This document shows positions 1-7,435 of a DNA stretch of 30,004 nt, piece after piece. The notes under the pieces were generated by a model. The model did no database searches and was not told where the DNA came from. It saw nothing but the letters and a program-made list of their open reading frames with translations. The DNA is from a virus: positions 1 to 30,004 of the IMG/VR virus record IMGVR_UViG_3300046167_000415. One strand, 5' to 3'. The number at the start of each line of letters is the position of its first letter. Positions within the stretch are counted from its first letter, which is position 1. The position numbers and the translations under genes are program-made.

Positions 1-1107
1 ATCAACTCACCCTTAGATACAAAGCTGTCATAGGAGCCGCCTGTTTGCTTCCTGCGGCGTTCTACAGCCGCTTCACTAACAAAAAGATAAGGAAGCACCT
101 TAATACTTTCGTCGTCCCAAGGAAATACAAGACAAAAAGAAGTAACATCCTCAACAGCTGCTAAATCTAAACCACCATAACAAGGCCTTCCTTTTAACTC
201 CTCTAAATCTATACTCCCAGAACTCTGCATCCATTCATCGTCTGGAATCCACCCGCTTAAACTATTTACCCACTGATTCAAATGTAATTGCCTAAAAGCA
301 ATCTCAGTCGATGGCAAACTCTTAGCTTCCTGGCTCATCTTTTTAAAATACTCGGGCTTAATACTGATATCGTAATTAGGATTTGCCTTGCGCCAAGTTT
401 CTTCCTCGTGTATATCATCATCAAGCGAAGCTTCATATACTAAAGGCAAAAAGGTATGGTCTTCAATTATACCGCTGCGTACTTTCTTACTGTAATCATA
501 AAGCTCATAGCACACACTATTTGGATCAAACATGCCAGCAGTTGAAATGCCAAACATTAAAGGCTGCGACCTAGCACCCATTGATGTTGCCATTACGTCC
601 CACAACTCACGAGACTTAGCGGTATGGACTTCATCATAAAGTACCGCACTCGCATTACTACCATGCAAAACTCCAGCATCTGCTGCCACAGCTTTAAGGA
701 ATGAGTTGGTGCCGTTAAGCACAATTGAGTTGCGGTACACCTTGCAACCCTTCTCCAAAAGAGGCTGGTTCCGTATCATCTGCTTACACACATCAAAGAT
801 GGCATTTGCTTGGTCTCGAGAAGATGCACAAACATATATCTCTGCACCAGGGCTCTTTCTCTACAAATAGTAAAGCCAAACCAATTGCAGCAAGCAAGTT
901 GCTCTTTCCGTTTTTCCGCGGTATAAATACAAATGAGGTTCTGTATTGCCGGGTGCCGTCTTCATTGACCGTACCAAACAATTGCCGTATGTATTCAATT
1001 TGCCATTCTTCAAGTAAGAAAGGTTTGCTCGCTAAGTCACCCTTAACGTGTGTACATACTCTCTCTATGAATCTAATGACCCTATCTGCTTTGTTGCTGT
1101 CGTACAT
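1..1107 (-). CDS. terL: Terminase large subunit, N-terminal and middle part (frameshifted; continues at 29563-30004)
   Basis: This is the ATPase/nuclease motor that packages phage DNA into the prohead. The start at 1107 lies 6 bases after the small-subunit stop. A Walker A-like RKNGKS is at residues 64-69, and after a shift of frame a Walker B-like LYDEVH follows near residues 156-161, then a coupling motif STAG and a nuclease aspartate in YGGLDLA. The frame breaks at the GGG of 850-852 (CCC TGG on the coding strand); dropping one base restores the reading, giving EKEPGAEIYVCASSRDQAN. The restored frame reaches position 1 open and continues at 30004, for a total of 515 residues, normal for HK97-type TerL. 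The family call is firm. Whether the break is a sequence error, a mutation or recoding cannot be told from sequence. Confidence 0.93.
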
Positions 1108-1113
1108 TATTCT

Positions 1114-1560
1114 TTACCTAATAAATCCTCTAAACTCTCTATCCTCTCTGGTGTTGATAGCTTTGCCCTCGCCGCTGCGGTTAAGCCCAAACTCCGGCAA
1201 CATCTTTTTTAATCTGTCCCAAGAGCCATTCATCATCGCTAGCTCTGGCCTAGGTCTGTGCATCTCATCACCTTGCGGTGTTGTAGTTGCATAGGTTGGG
1301 CCTAGCCTTTTAATAACTGCACGCGCTGCACAATAATCTTCCCAAGCGTCCGACATCATTTGCAATGCTATAGCATCAAGCTCAGCTACTACACCTAAAT
1401 CATCAAGGTGCTTGACTAGCCAATCAAATGTTTCTTCTGCACTTTGATAAGTAGGCAGCTCAGGCCGACCTTGCACTTCAAGGCGTTCTTCGTGTCTGTC
1501 TTTTCTGAATGTATCTGAAGCCTTTAGCATTGCCGTGGGCTTTGGTTTTCTTCCTGGCAT
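1114..1560 (-). CDS. terS: Terminase small subunit, P27 family
   Basis: This 148-residue protein should recognise phage DNA and load the large subunit. It starts MPGRKPKPTAMLK and has the basic N-terminus, the central helical segment (FDWLVKHLDDLGVVAELD) and the C-terminal LKKMLPEFGLNRSGEGK typical of P27-type small terminases, where a PSSR-like segment often follows. It lies directly upstream of TerL with 6 bases between them, the usual order. The leader just before the ATG is A-rich without a Shine-Dalgarno sequence. The family assignment is by pattern recognition only. Confidence 0.85.
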   Translation of the reverse strand: MPGRKPKPTAMLKASDTFRKDRHEERLEVQGRPELPTYQSAEETFDWLVKHLDDLGVVAELDAIALQMMSDAWEDYCAARAVIKRLGPTYATTTPQGDEMHRPRPELAMMNGSWDRLKKMLPEFGLNRSGEGKAINTREDREFRGFIR

Positions 1561-1600
1561 TATGTTCGTTTTTTATCCTTTTTAAGTTGTTGAGTATCAG

Positions 1601-1855
1601 TCACTTTTTATCTTTCAAAATTGACGCCGTGTGAAAAAAGTTTGAGCGGTGATGCCTGTGCGTTAAGCCATTACATTTGACACCCCCCTCCCTATATGCT
1701 GATTTACAAGCAGTTAAGGTATGTTTTACTTGCTGCACATAAGTTAATAGCACTGCAAACAGCTGCTTAATTATTGACCACATTTTATCCTTCACTGCAC
1801 TTATTTGCGCAATTATTATTGACCACATTTTATCATTTACCTCTCCCATCTGCAC
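1601..1855 (-). CDS. Small hypothetical protein with an internal repeat (uncertain)
   Basis: An open frame of about 84 residues fills the space between the PD-(D/E)XK-like gene and terS. I do not recognise it. Its first 30 residues contain DKMWSII twice, 15 residues apart, which reflects a 20-base direct repeat in the DNA. The middle (IIKQLFAVLLTYVQQV) could be an amphipathic or weakly hydrophobic helix, and the end is basic and histidine-rich. The start overlaps the upstream gene by about 19 bases, in keeping with the tight packing here. Composition is less convincing than in the neighbours, and the stretch could instead be a non-coding spacer. Confidence 0.35.
   Translation of the reverse strand: MQMGEVNDKMWSIIIAQISAVKDKMWSIIKQLFAVLLTYVQQVKHTLTACKSAYREGGVKCNGLTHRHHRSNFFHTASILKDKK
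1771..1835. repeat. Pair of 20-bp direct repeats, 45-bp period
   Basis: The same 20 bases (attattgaccacattttatc on the plus strand) occur at 1771-1790 and 1816-1835. The period of 45 bases keeps the minus-strand reading frame, so the repeat encodes DKMWSII twice. It may be a small duplication inside a weakly constrained gene or a pair of protein-binding sites. Confidence 0.8.
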
Positions 1856-2256
1856 AATTCTTTAGGTACATGGTAGAACACATCTACACAATCACGGCTA
1901 ACCACATAGCGCTCTTGCTTGTATTCAGGCTTATATATTACTGATGAGCTACACAATACAATAGATTCTGTTGCACTGCAAATGATACAATAATAGAAAG
2001 GCCACTCAGCCCATTTCTTTTTGCGGCCGAGAAAGCTAACAGCCTCAGACTTGTAGTCATCCTCACACGTCCACACGTGCCTTGTACTGACCTCTACTTC
2101 CCATAGATATAGTTTGCCTTTATAATCACTATACAGGTCTATACCGTATTTATCTGGGTTGTGTACCATCGTATGTCCTTTGCTACTCAGCCAGTCAATT
2201 ATAATATCCTTGCCCCAAGCATCCCACTTATTGTATTGTTCCCAATCAAACTTCAT
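1837..2256 (-). CDS. PD-(D/E)XK nuclease-like protein
   Basis: This is a 139-residue protein. The segment YGIDLYSDYKGKLYLWEVEVS resembles a restriction-endonuclease fold core, with an aspartate in strand two (GIDL, near residue 39) and EVE in strand three (near 53-55). The usual lysine of ExK is replaced by a second glutamate, so activity is uncertain; ExE and ExQ variants exist in the superfamily. The C-terminal half is rich in Cys and aromatic residues and is unfamiliar. It overlaps the HNH gene by 4 bases, so both are probably co-translated in the early operon. Confidence 0.55.
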   Translation of the reverse strand: MKFDWEQYNKWDAWGKDIIIDWLSSKGHTMVHNPDKYGIDLYSDYKGKLYLWEVEVSTRHVWTCEDDYKSEAVSFLGRKKKWAEWPFYYCIICSATESIVLCSSSVIYKPEYKQERYVVSRDCVDVFYHVPKELCRWER

Positions 2257-2540
2257 AGGTGTGCCTCCTTCCCACTCTTAATGTTATGGCATTTGTGGCA
2301 CATCGTCTGTAGGTTTGCCATATCAAATGGTTCACCACCCATACGAATAGGTGTGATGTGGTCAACGACTTGACCCGGCGCATTACACTCAACACACAAA
2401 GGTTGTTGCCTTATATGTATAAGCCTAAGCTTACGCCATTGCGCTGTACCATATATCTTATTGCGTGCCACACGGGCCTTACTACTCTTGTGGCTGCCTT
2501 GAAGCCAAGGTCTTTGCTTACGTGTTGGCTTGCTAGGCAT
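2253..2540 (-). CDS. HNH endonuclease
   Basis: The 95-residue protein begins MPSKPTRKQRPW. It has the HNH/zinc layout: a first Cys pair (CVEC), the DHI motif in VVDHITPIRMGG, NLQTMC and a second Cys pair (CHKC) followed by HNIKSG. HNH proteins next to terminase genes are common in HK97-type phages, where they help TerL make specific cuts; here the gene lies two genes upstream of terS. I chose the ATG at 2540 because it overlaps the preceding stop by 8 bases. An in-frame extension to 2576 has no support. The role in packaging is inferred from location. Confidence 0.88.
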   Translation of the reverse strand: MPSKPTRKQRPWLQGSHKSSKARVARNKIYGTAQWRKLRLIHIRQQPLCVECNAPGQVVDHITPIRMGGEPFDMANLQTMCHKCHNIKSGKEAHL

Positions 2541-2676
2541 AAAGCTCACACGTTTGACATATAGGCTCCGAATCAATTAAAGCATAGTTGTCTGTTGATG
2601 TACCGCACTGTGCGCAGTATTCTGTGTCCGTAGTCCACGGGTTGCCATCATCAAGGTAGCTGTCGGGAAATCTCAT
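2533..2676 (-). CDS. 47-residue zinc-ribbon protein
   Basis: This short gene begins MRFPDSYLDDGNPW. It carries two Cys pairs, CAQC at residues 21-24 and CQTC at 40-43, spaced as in a small zinc ribbon. It is joined to its neighbours by overlaps: ATGA with the gene upstream and 8 bases with the HNH gene downstream, which is strong evidence that it is translated. Function is unknown. It might bind nucleic acid or partner the adjacent HNH nuclease, but that is inference from position. Confidence 0.75.
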   Translation of the reverse strand: MRFPDSYLDDGNPWTTDTEYCAQCGTSTDNYALIDSEPICQTCELYA

Positions 2677-2981
2677 AGCTTATTGTTTTTAGTTGTTGTT
2701 GTGATTGTCTTATCTATGATGTACTTAGCGCGCTGGCTCCATTCGGTTGGGTTGTAGCGGTACTCAGTGAATCCAAAGTGTATATAGAAATGGTTGTGTA
2801 CTGTATCAGTGTCAAGCTTAAAGGCTTCACCGTCGCGAGGCATCACAGGCTTTTTATGCTTAACCCTGTAATCCTTATCGCAGGCTTTACATTGTGAGCG
2901 TCTGCCTTCCTTGCCTCTCGCGAGCTTAGTAAAGTCTTCAATAGGCTTTGTTTTACTGCATTTACTACATTTACGATCCAT
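2673..2981 (-). CDS. Zinc-finger protein with CxxC pairs
   Basis: This 102-residue protein starts MDRKCSKCSKTKPIEDF and continues to RSQCKACDKDYR, giving two Cys pairs (residues 5-8 and 31-34) in the arrangement often found at the N-terminus of phage HNH-associated proteins. No HNH motif follows. The second half has a His/aromatic-rich patch (TVHNHFYIHFGFTEYRYNP) and a basic Thr-rich tail. It probably binds nucleic acid; I cannot assign a specific function. It overlaps the upstream gene by 11 bases and the next by 4. Confidence 0.72.
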   Translation of the reverse strand: MDRKCSKCSKTKPIEDFTKLARGKEGRRSQCKACDKDYRVKHKKPVMPRDGEAFKLDTDTVHNHFYIHFGFTEYRYNPTEWSQRAKYIIDKTITTTTKNNKL

Positions 2982-3201
2982 TGCTTATTCTTTTCTCTAT
3001 AGCGGTTTCTCTGTATTTCTTAATATACAAAACAATTCCTTCATTGTTTTTTACAAATCGCACGGCGTGGTTTATGATAGCGGTGTTGTTTACCTCTTCA
3101 ATAAGCGGCACCATCTCTTGCTTACGCACCGGCTTCTTCTCACCTACAGACATATCAACAATAAGCTGTGCTATCTGGTTTCTTAGTTTCAAATCTATCA
3201 T
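2971..3201 (-). CDS. Hypothetical small protein
   Basis: A 76-residue basic protein with no recognised family. It starts with MIDLKLRNQIAQLIVDM and looks mostly helical. Its ATG overlaps the restored stop of the primase-helicase (TTATGA), which supports both this start and the corrected end of that gene. The downstream neighbour encodes a zinc-finger protein. Function is unknown. Confidence 0.68.
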   Translation of the reverse strand: MIDLKLRNQIAQLIVDMSVGEKKPVRKQEMVPLIEEVNNTAIINHAVRFVKNNEGIVLYIKKYRETAIEKRISNGS

Positions 3202-5167
3202 AACTCTATTTGCGGTTCATTATCGTTAGGGCCTAGCGCTGCAATCTTAGGTCGTTTACCTTCCCAGTGTATCACGCTCGCATCTTCCATGAGTGCTAAT
3301 ACTTTCTCAGCATCTTTCTTTTTGCAGTCCTCAGTGTCACGTATGAAGGCCTGCAGCATCTCCTTTACTCTTACCTAATATCTTGGCGGCAATGCGTTGC
3401 TGGTCTTCGTCTGTCCATACTCTGGTCTTGTTGTAGAACTCGTCCTCTTCAAGTTCAGAGAACTGCACAAGGTCAAAGCCTCCTATCGTCATCTCCAGGC
3501 TTGGTGGTTCTATATTCCTAGTGTACTCAGGTACAATCTCAGTGATGTCTTTATTGTGTTCGCTCTTCTTAGCACTGAGTGTTGTTTCTGCCTTCTGTAC
3601 CAAATAAGCCCCGAGATGCCCTTTAGCGTTCCTGTCGTGCTTGTTCTCGTGCAGTACAACAGTGATGTGGCAATTGTATTCTGCAGTCCATTTAAGGAGC
3701 TTAGAGGCAATCATAGTGGCTTCCTCTTCATCGTTAACGCCCTTAGATGCTATATCAGCAATGCCGTCAATAATCATAAACCCTATATCAGGTTCGGTCT
3801 TAAATAAGTAGTCAATAGCTGCTAGGCGCTGTGCGTTTGTGTCCACAGCTCTGAACTTAAGGTACTCGAAATTTTCGTAGTTCTGTTCAGGCTGTAGTGA
3901 TGCCATTTCTTGCACGCGGCGCTTAGCCTTGGCTGCATGGAAATTGCCTTGCTCTGTGTCAATATAGAATACTTTACGGCCGTCAATGTAGCCTCTGAAG
4001 TGGTCACATACCATTTCATTTGATACTGCGGCAGCAGCGATTGTACTGAGGAAGTAGCTCTTGCGGCTCTTAGCCTTACCTTGAACCAAGCTAAAATTAC
4101 CGAGGGAGCCAAAGATGTACGTGTTTTGACCGAAAACCATCTCAATAGCCTTAGGAGGTTGGGAGACCTTAACAGTTGAGTCAACACGAAGGCGTTGAAT
4201 AAGTGCCGCCATTTCTTCTTGTACTTCATCATCTTCTAAGTCTATATTAAAGTCATTCGTAGTATTAAGCTCATAGCGCTTGCCATAGCCTTGTTCTCTT
4301 ATATCTGCAATACTTTGATCAAAACTACCACCGTGTTCAAGTAAGGTATAACACTGGAAGCCGTCATAAGGCATTTCAGCTTCGAATTCACTGCTTGTTG
4401 TCCAAGGCCAAAACAGCTCAGTGTCTTTAAATATCACACCACTTGTTTTGCTATCTGTTGAACCAGGACGCAATAAGTATATGTATTTACTGCTTTCTCC
4501 TACAATAGACCATCCATACCTTTGAATTATATCTAAAGCCGTGTGTGTTGCTCTAAACTCACCCCACGGCGTTTGGTCTTGCGTTTGAATGTCACCGATG
4601 CGCTTGCTTTCAACAACCTACTTCCTTCTGCATCTCATCCATTGTACGAGCTACCCGGAAGATAACATCACGCTCCACGGGGCTGATTCGCTTGACGTTA
4701 GTTATCTTCCCGAGTATCTTATACCCTTTGCTCGGATAGGTAACGATTTGGCCACCTCGGCCTCTCGTTTCAAAGGTTACCTCACCATCTATATTACGAG
4801 CAAATTTCTGGTTGCCTTCAATCTCATCGCATTTAAATATCCAATGAAAGCCACCGCCTCGAGTAGTTTGTATAATCATCTTATCCTTAAGACCAGGCGC
4901 TTCTTCTTCAAGTCTATTACAAAAGACCTCGTATTCTTCACCTCTAAAGTGCTTAGCATCGATATCAAGGCATTGAATACCATCGAATCCCATCACGAGA
5001 CCTATGCTATTTGTATTTTGAAAGAGGCTCTCAGCTTCTTTAAGTCCCATTGGCTCATCTCCATATTGCTGCCAGTTTCTAATACTAGGGCGCTTCTCCC
5101 CATCAATAAGAGGGATAGGACTAAAGCCATGGGCAAGGTATTTCTTAGCTATTGTTGTTGTGTTCAT
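3198..5167 (-). CDS. Primase-polymerase/helicase fusion (two frameshifts in this sequence)
   Basis: The protein should prime and unwind DNA at the phage fork. The N-terminal prim-pol domain has LDID (residues 67-70) and GGFHWIF (around 105-111), typical of the bifunctional primase/polymerase family. The C-terminal part is a RecA-like ATPase with a Walker A-like QGKAKSRKS near residue 362 and Walker B-like FMIIDG near 462, then a winged-helix-like tail. Two one-base insertions break it: in CC at 4617-4618 (premature stop at 4610) and in CC at 3362-3363 (premature stop at 3337). Removing them gives one 655-residue protein whose stop overlaps the next ATG. The bridging part (QTPWGEFRATHTALDIIQRY) is also conserved-looking, which supports a single gene. 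Confidence 0.88.
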
Positions 5168-5523
5168 TTAATTCGTTTCCAGTTGTTGAGCTGTTGTGTG
5201 TGTCTCTTAGGGTTCATTGTTATGGTGCGGCGGTTGTTCAGCTCTCCCTTGCTGAAGATGTAAAACTGATGCTGTACCCTATCGTGCAGTATAATGTAGT
5301 CGACCTCAGCGTAGTAGTTGAAATCAGCTTTTATGACCGTGTGCTGGTTGTCGGCGAATGTTCCGCTTTTCACTTGCACCGTCCTTACCTTTGCATCTTT
5401 ATAGATAATAAGATCAAACGGGTTTTGATGTGTAAAGGGGAAAGCCACAGCCCAGCCGTGCTCTAATAATAGAGCAGCTACTTGCAGTTCAGATATTGCC
5501 CCATCAGTTATGTGTGAATTCAT
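5164..5523 (-). CDS. PD-(D/E)XK endonuclease-like protein
   Basis: This 119-residue protein has the layout of the small PD-(D/E)XK family resembling group I intron endonucleases: an N-terminal helix GAISELQVAALLLEHGW with a catalytic-type Glu, then PFDLIIY (Asp) and VRTVQVKSG (QxK in place of ExK). It probably cuts or processes DNA branches. It overlaps the primase by 4 bases and VRR-NUC by 20 bases, so two nucleases sit immediately upstream of the replicative helicase. Its true substrate cannot be told from sequence. Confidence 0.75.
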   Translation of the reverse strand: MNSHITDGAISELQVAALLLEHGWAVAFPFTHQNPFDLIIYKDAKVRTVQVKSGTFADNQHTVIKADFNYYAEVDYIILHDRVQHQFYIFSKGELNNRRTITMNPKRHTQQLNNWKRIK

Positions 5524-5869
5524 TGATTTTGCTTAGGTAGTCATCGTATGATTTCGCAATAAAGTACACACCGCCGGCGGCATTGATTTCTTTCTCTATA
5601 AGTTTTTGGTCAGCGCTTTGGCGGTCTTTACCAATCTTCACCTCTATACCTATGAATCGGCCATTGATAATGCCAATGATATCAGGCACGCCTTTCTTTT
5701 GTACTCCCGCGCGATAAACGCCTCGCTTCTTATCATAGACCGCACCATTGTTAATGCGGTAGGCTACACCCTCTCGGACGTGGTACATATCCCAAATGAT
5801 AGTTTTTGTGAGTTCATTAGCTGTAGTGTCCTTAAAGCGCTTCTTAACTAAAGCAAAAGGGCGGTACAT
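5504..5869 (-). CDS. VRR-NUC domain nuclease
   Basis: This 121-residue protein is a stand-alone VRR-NUC nuclease. It has GVPDIIG (Asp near residue 63) and FIGIEVKIGKDRQSADQ (Glu76, Lys78, Gln84), the signature of the family, which includes structure-specific nucleases in phages and FAN1. An N-terminal helical Glu (NEL, residue 19) may complete the site. The ATG forms a TGATG overlap with the preceding micro-gene. Phage VRR-NUC proteins are thought to process branched replication or recombination intermediates; that role here is inferred. Confidence 0.88.
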   Translation of the reverse strand: MYRPFALVKKRFKDTTANELTKTIIWDMYHVREGVAYRINNGAVYDKKRGVYRAGVQKKGVPDIIGIINGRFIGIEVKIGKDRQSADQKLIEKEINAAGGVYFIAKSYDDYLSKINEFTHN

Positions 5870-5940
5870 CAGGGGTGCTTCTCTGCCTTGAGCTGCGTGG
5901 CCAGGGCACTGAGTTCTTTAAGATTCTTCGGTATCTGCAT
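5869..5940 (-). CDS. 23-residue micro-gene
   Basis: A very short open frame, MQIPKNLKELSALATQLKAE plus three residues, bridges two genes. It overlaps the upstream gene by 23 bases and its stop forms TGATG with the VRR-NUC start. The peptide is a plausible single amphipathic helix. It may serve mainly for translational coupling. Support is positional only. Confidence 0.45.
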   Translation of the reverse strand: MQIPKNLKELSALATQLKAEKHP

Positions 5941-6058
5941 ATTGTTTTCTTACGGCGTGTTCAATCATTCTTGAGATGTGGCTGCGGTCCATTGCATTAA
6001 AGTAGACCTTAGCCTCTTCCCAGCACAGGGCTTTTAAATCATTCTCCGAGTATGCCAT
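5918..6058 (-). CDS. 46-residue hypothetical protein
   Basis: A short gene starting MAYSENDLKALCWEEAKVYF, overlapping the end of the exonuclease gene by 20 bases. It is helical, with a mixed charge pattern and no recognised family. Without it there would be a coding gap of about 170 bases in an otherwise gap-free operon. Function is unknown. Confidence 0.65.
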   Translation of the reverse strand: MAYSENDLKALCWEEAKVYFNAMDRSHISRMIEHAVRKQYADTEES

Positions 6059-6657
6059 CTTCGTGCTTCTTTAATTTATCATAAAAAGTAACATAGGCAT
6101 CAAGGGCTGCGCTTATCTCGTGCATCATATCATCGCGCAATACACGGTGAACGTGTAACTTGCAGCTCTTAAGGCGGGGGTCATAAGATACAAAATCTAA
6201 CCACTCTAGGTCCTCATTCACAACAAAGTAGTGCAGTACTTGGTATTTGTACTCGTTTGGCACCCTACCGATGCGCATATATTCAATATGCTTCTTACTG
6301 CTGGGGCACTTAATTTCAACGGCACCTTTGTACTTGCCGTCTATATTAATAAGGCCATCAGGAGATACCGCAATAAATGGGTAGTCCTTATGCACGCAGA
6401 AGCCTATCTCATCAACTATTCTGCCTGTTGTCTCTTCATATACTCTAATGGCTTCAGGCTCATAGAGGATGCCGTGGCGCATTGCATCAGAAGTAAACCC
6501 CTCGGGGATAATACCTGTGAGGCGCTCTGCGATAAGCTCATCAATAAAGGGGAGGTTGTTTTTAGAGAACACGCTCTTTGCTCTCGATCCAGTAATCACT
6601 CCGAGGCGTGCCTCGAAACCATTCCTTACTGCGTTGCTGTAGTTCTAGTATCTTCAT
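6039..6657 (-). CDS. YqaJ/lambda-exonuclease-like recombinase nuclease (frameshifted)
   Basis: This is a DNA exonuclease of the YqaJ family, expected to resect double-stranded ends for recombination. The start MKILELQQRSKEW at 6657 overlaps the upstream stop (TGATG). One extra base in AAA at 6616-6618 breaks the frame after KEW; removing it gives KEWFEARLGVITGSRAK, the exact family N-terminus. Later motifs are HGILYEPEA, SPDGLI (Asp), AVEIKCPSS (ExK) and YKYQVLHY (Gln). The restored length is 205 residues. No annealing protein is recognisable nearby, although the SSB at 7869-8402 could partner it. The break lies next to the palindrome cgaggcgtgcctcg (6602-6615). Confidence 0.9.
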
Positions 6658-6836
6658 CAGTCTTGTTCTATTCCGTTCTCCTTAAGGTCGCGGTTGTTTA
6701 GTGCAATGATGCTGTTGCGGTTTATCTCCTTGGCTTTCTCTACCAATTCATTGACGGTGCCCATTGCATACCCCATCATTTTATCGAATGCTTCGTGGCT
6801 TTCTTTACTCATCTTTTTTAGTATCTCTATATTCAT
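6657..6836 (-). CDS. Hypothetical small helical protein
   Basis: About 59 residues from the ATG at 6836, or 51 from the ATG at 6812, which overlaps the upstream stop by 8 bases in the style usual here. The protein is helical (SHEAFDKMMGYAMGTVNELV) and ends GIEQD; its stop overlaps the exonuclease start. No family is recognised. The start is undecided between the two ATGs. Confidence 0.6.
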   Translation of the reverse strand: MNIEILKKMSKESHEAFDKMMGYAMGTVNELVEKAKEINRNSIIALNNRDLKENGIEQD

Positions 6837-7125
6837 CAATCTCTTGGCGGAGCATTGCAAGCTCTTCTAAGTCCATACCAAGAACAAGCTCTACATTGTA
6901 CTGAATCTTGGTTAGTAGTTCAGGGTCTTGTTGATCCAAAGCGTTTAATGGGTTGACCAGGTGCTTCTCCAACTCTCTCTCAAGCTGACTCATTAAACTC
7001 TTCACCTTCTGCTTGTAGAACTTGGTGCCCTTTAACTCATCCATCTGCTCAAGAGATGCCTGTAGCAGCGCCACAAGTTTAACGGCCTCTCTGAATAGAT
7101 TGTACTTATTTAAAACTTCACCCAT
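6805..7125 (-). CDS. Hypothetical helical protein
   Basis: A 106-residue acidic protein, predicted almost all helical with heptad-like stretches (KVKSLMSQLERELEKHL and LTKIQYNVELVLGMDLEEL). It overlaps its neighbours by 16 bases upstream and up to 32 bases downstream. No family is recognised. It could be an assembly or regulatory factor of the replication module, but that is only a guess from place. Confidence 0.62.
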   Translation of the reverse strand: MGEVLNKYNLFREAVKLVALLQASLEQMDELKGTKFYKQKVKSLMSQLERELEKHLVNPLNALDQQDPELLTKIQYNVELVLGMDLEELAMLRQEIDEYRDTKKDE

Positions 7126-7304
7126 CTTCTTCTCCTTTCGTATTTACGGATGAGCTGCGCGTTGTTATCCAACAGCTTCACAACATCATCATTCCACTGC
7201 GTTCTGCTTGCTGTTATCACCGTGTTTAGTGTTTCCCAGCGTAGCTCAGTGATGTACTTTTCAATGTAGCGCTTATGCGCCACCTTTCTAAATAGCTTTT
7301 TCAT
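7110..7304 (-). CDS. Hypothetical small basic protein
   Basis: A 64-residue strongly basic protein (MKKLFRKVAHKRYIEKYITE, ending RKYERRRRWVKF). It may bind nucleic acid, given its charge and place in the replication module. It overlaps both neighbours by about 16 bases. No family is recognised. Confidence 0.58.
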   Translation of the reverse strand: MKKLFRKVAHKRYIEKYITELRWETLNTVITASRTQWNDDVVKLLDNNAQLIRKYERRRRWVKF

Positions 7305-7434
7305 CTCTTGCTTTTTTCTCCTTATACATTTGAGTGAAGGCCGTCTTGTAATGGTCGCGCTCAGAGGTTACCTTGCTTATTTGTGTCTTAAGCTTTTTGA
7401 TTGCTCTATTCGCTTCTTTCTCTAAGGTCTTCAT
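7288..7434 (-). CDS. Small coiled-coil protein
   Basis: A 48-residue helical peptide starting MKTLEKEANRAIKKLKTQIS, very rich in Lys and Glu with heptad spacing, so a coiled coil is likely. I chose the ATG at 7434, one base after the upstream stop; an in-frame ATG at 7473 lies inside the upstream gene. It overlaps the next gene by 17 bases. Function is unknown. Confidence 0.55.
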   Translation of the reverse strand: MKTLEKEANRAIKKLKTQISKVTSERDHYKTAFTQMYKEKKARDEKAI

Positions 7435-7435
7435 A

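Noticed and set aside
725-1294. Plus-strand open frame of 189 residues
   Set aside because: It lies antisense to terL and terS, has no family features and uses a codon pattern mirrored from the real genes.
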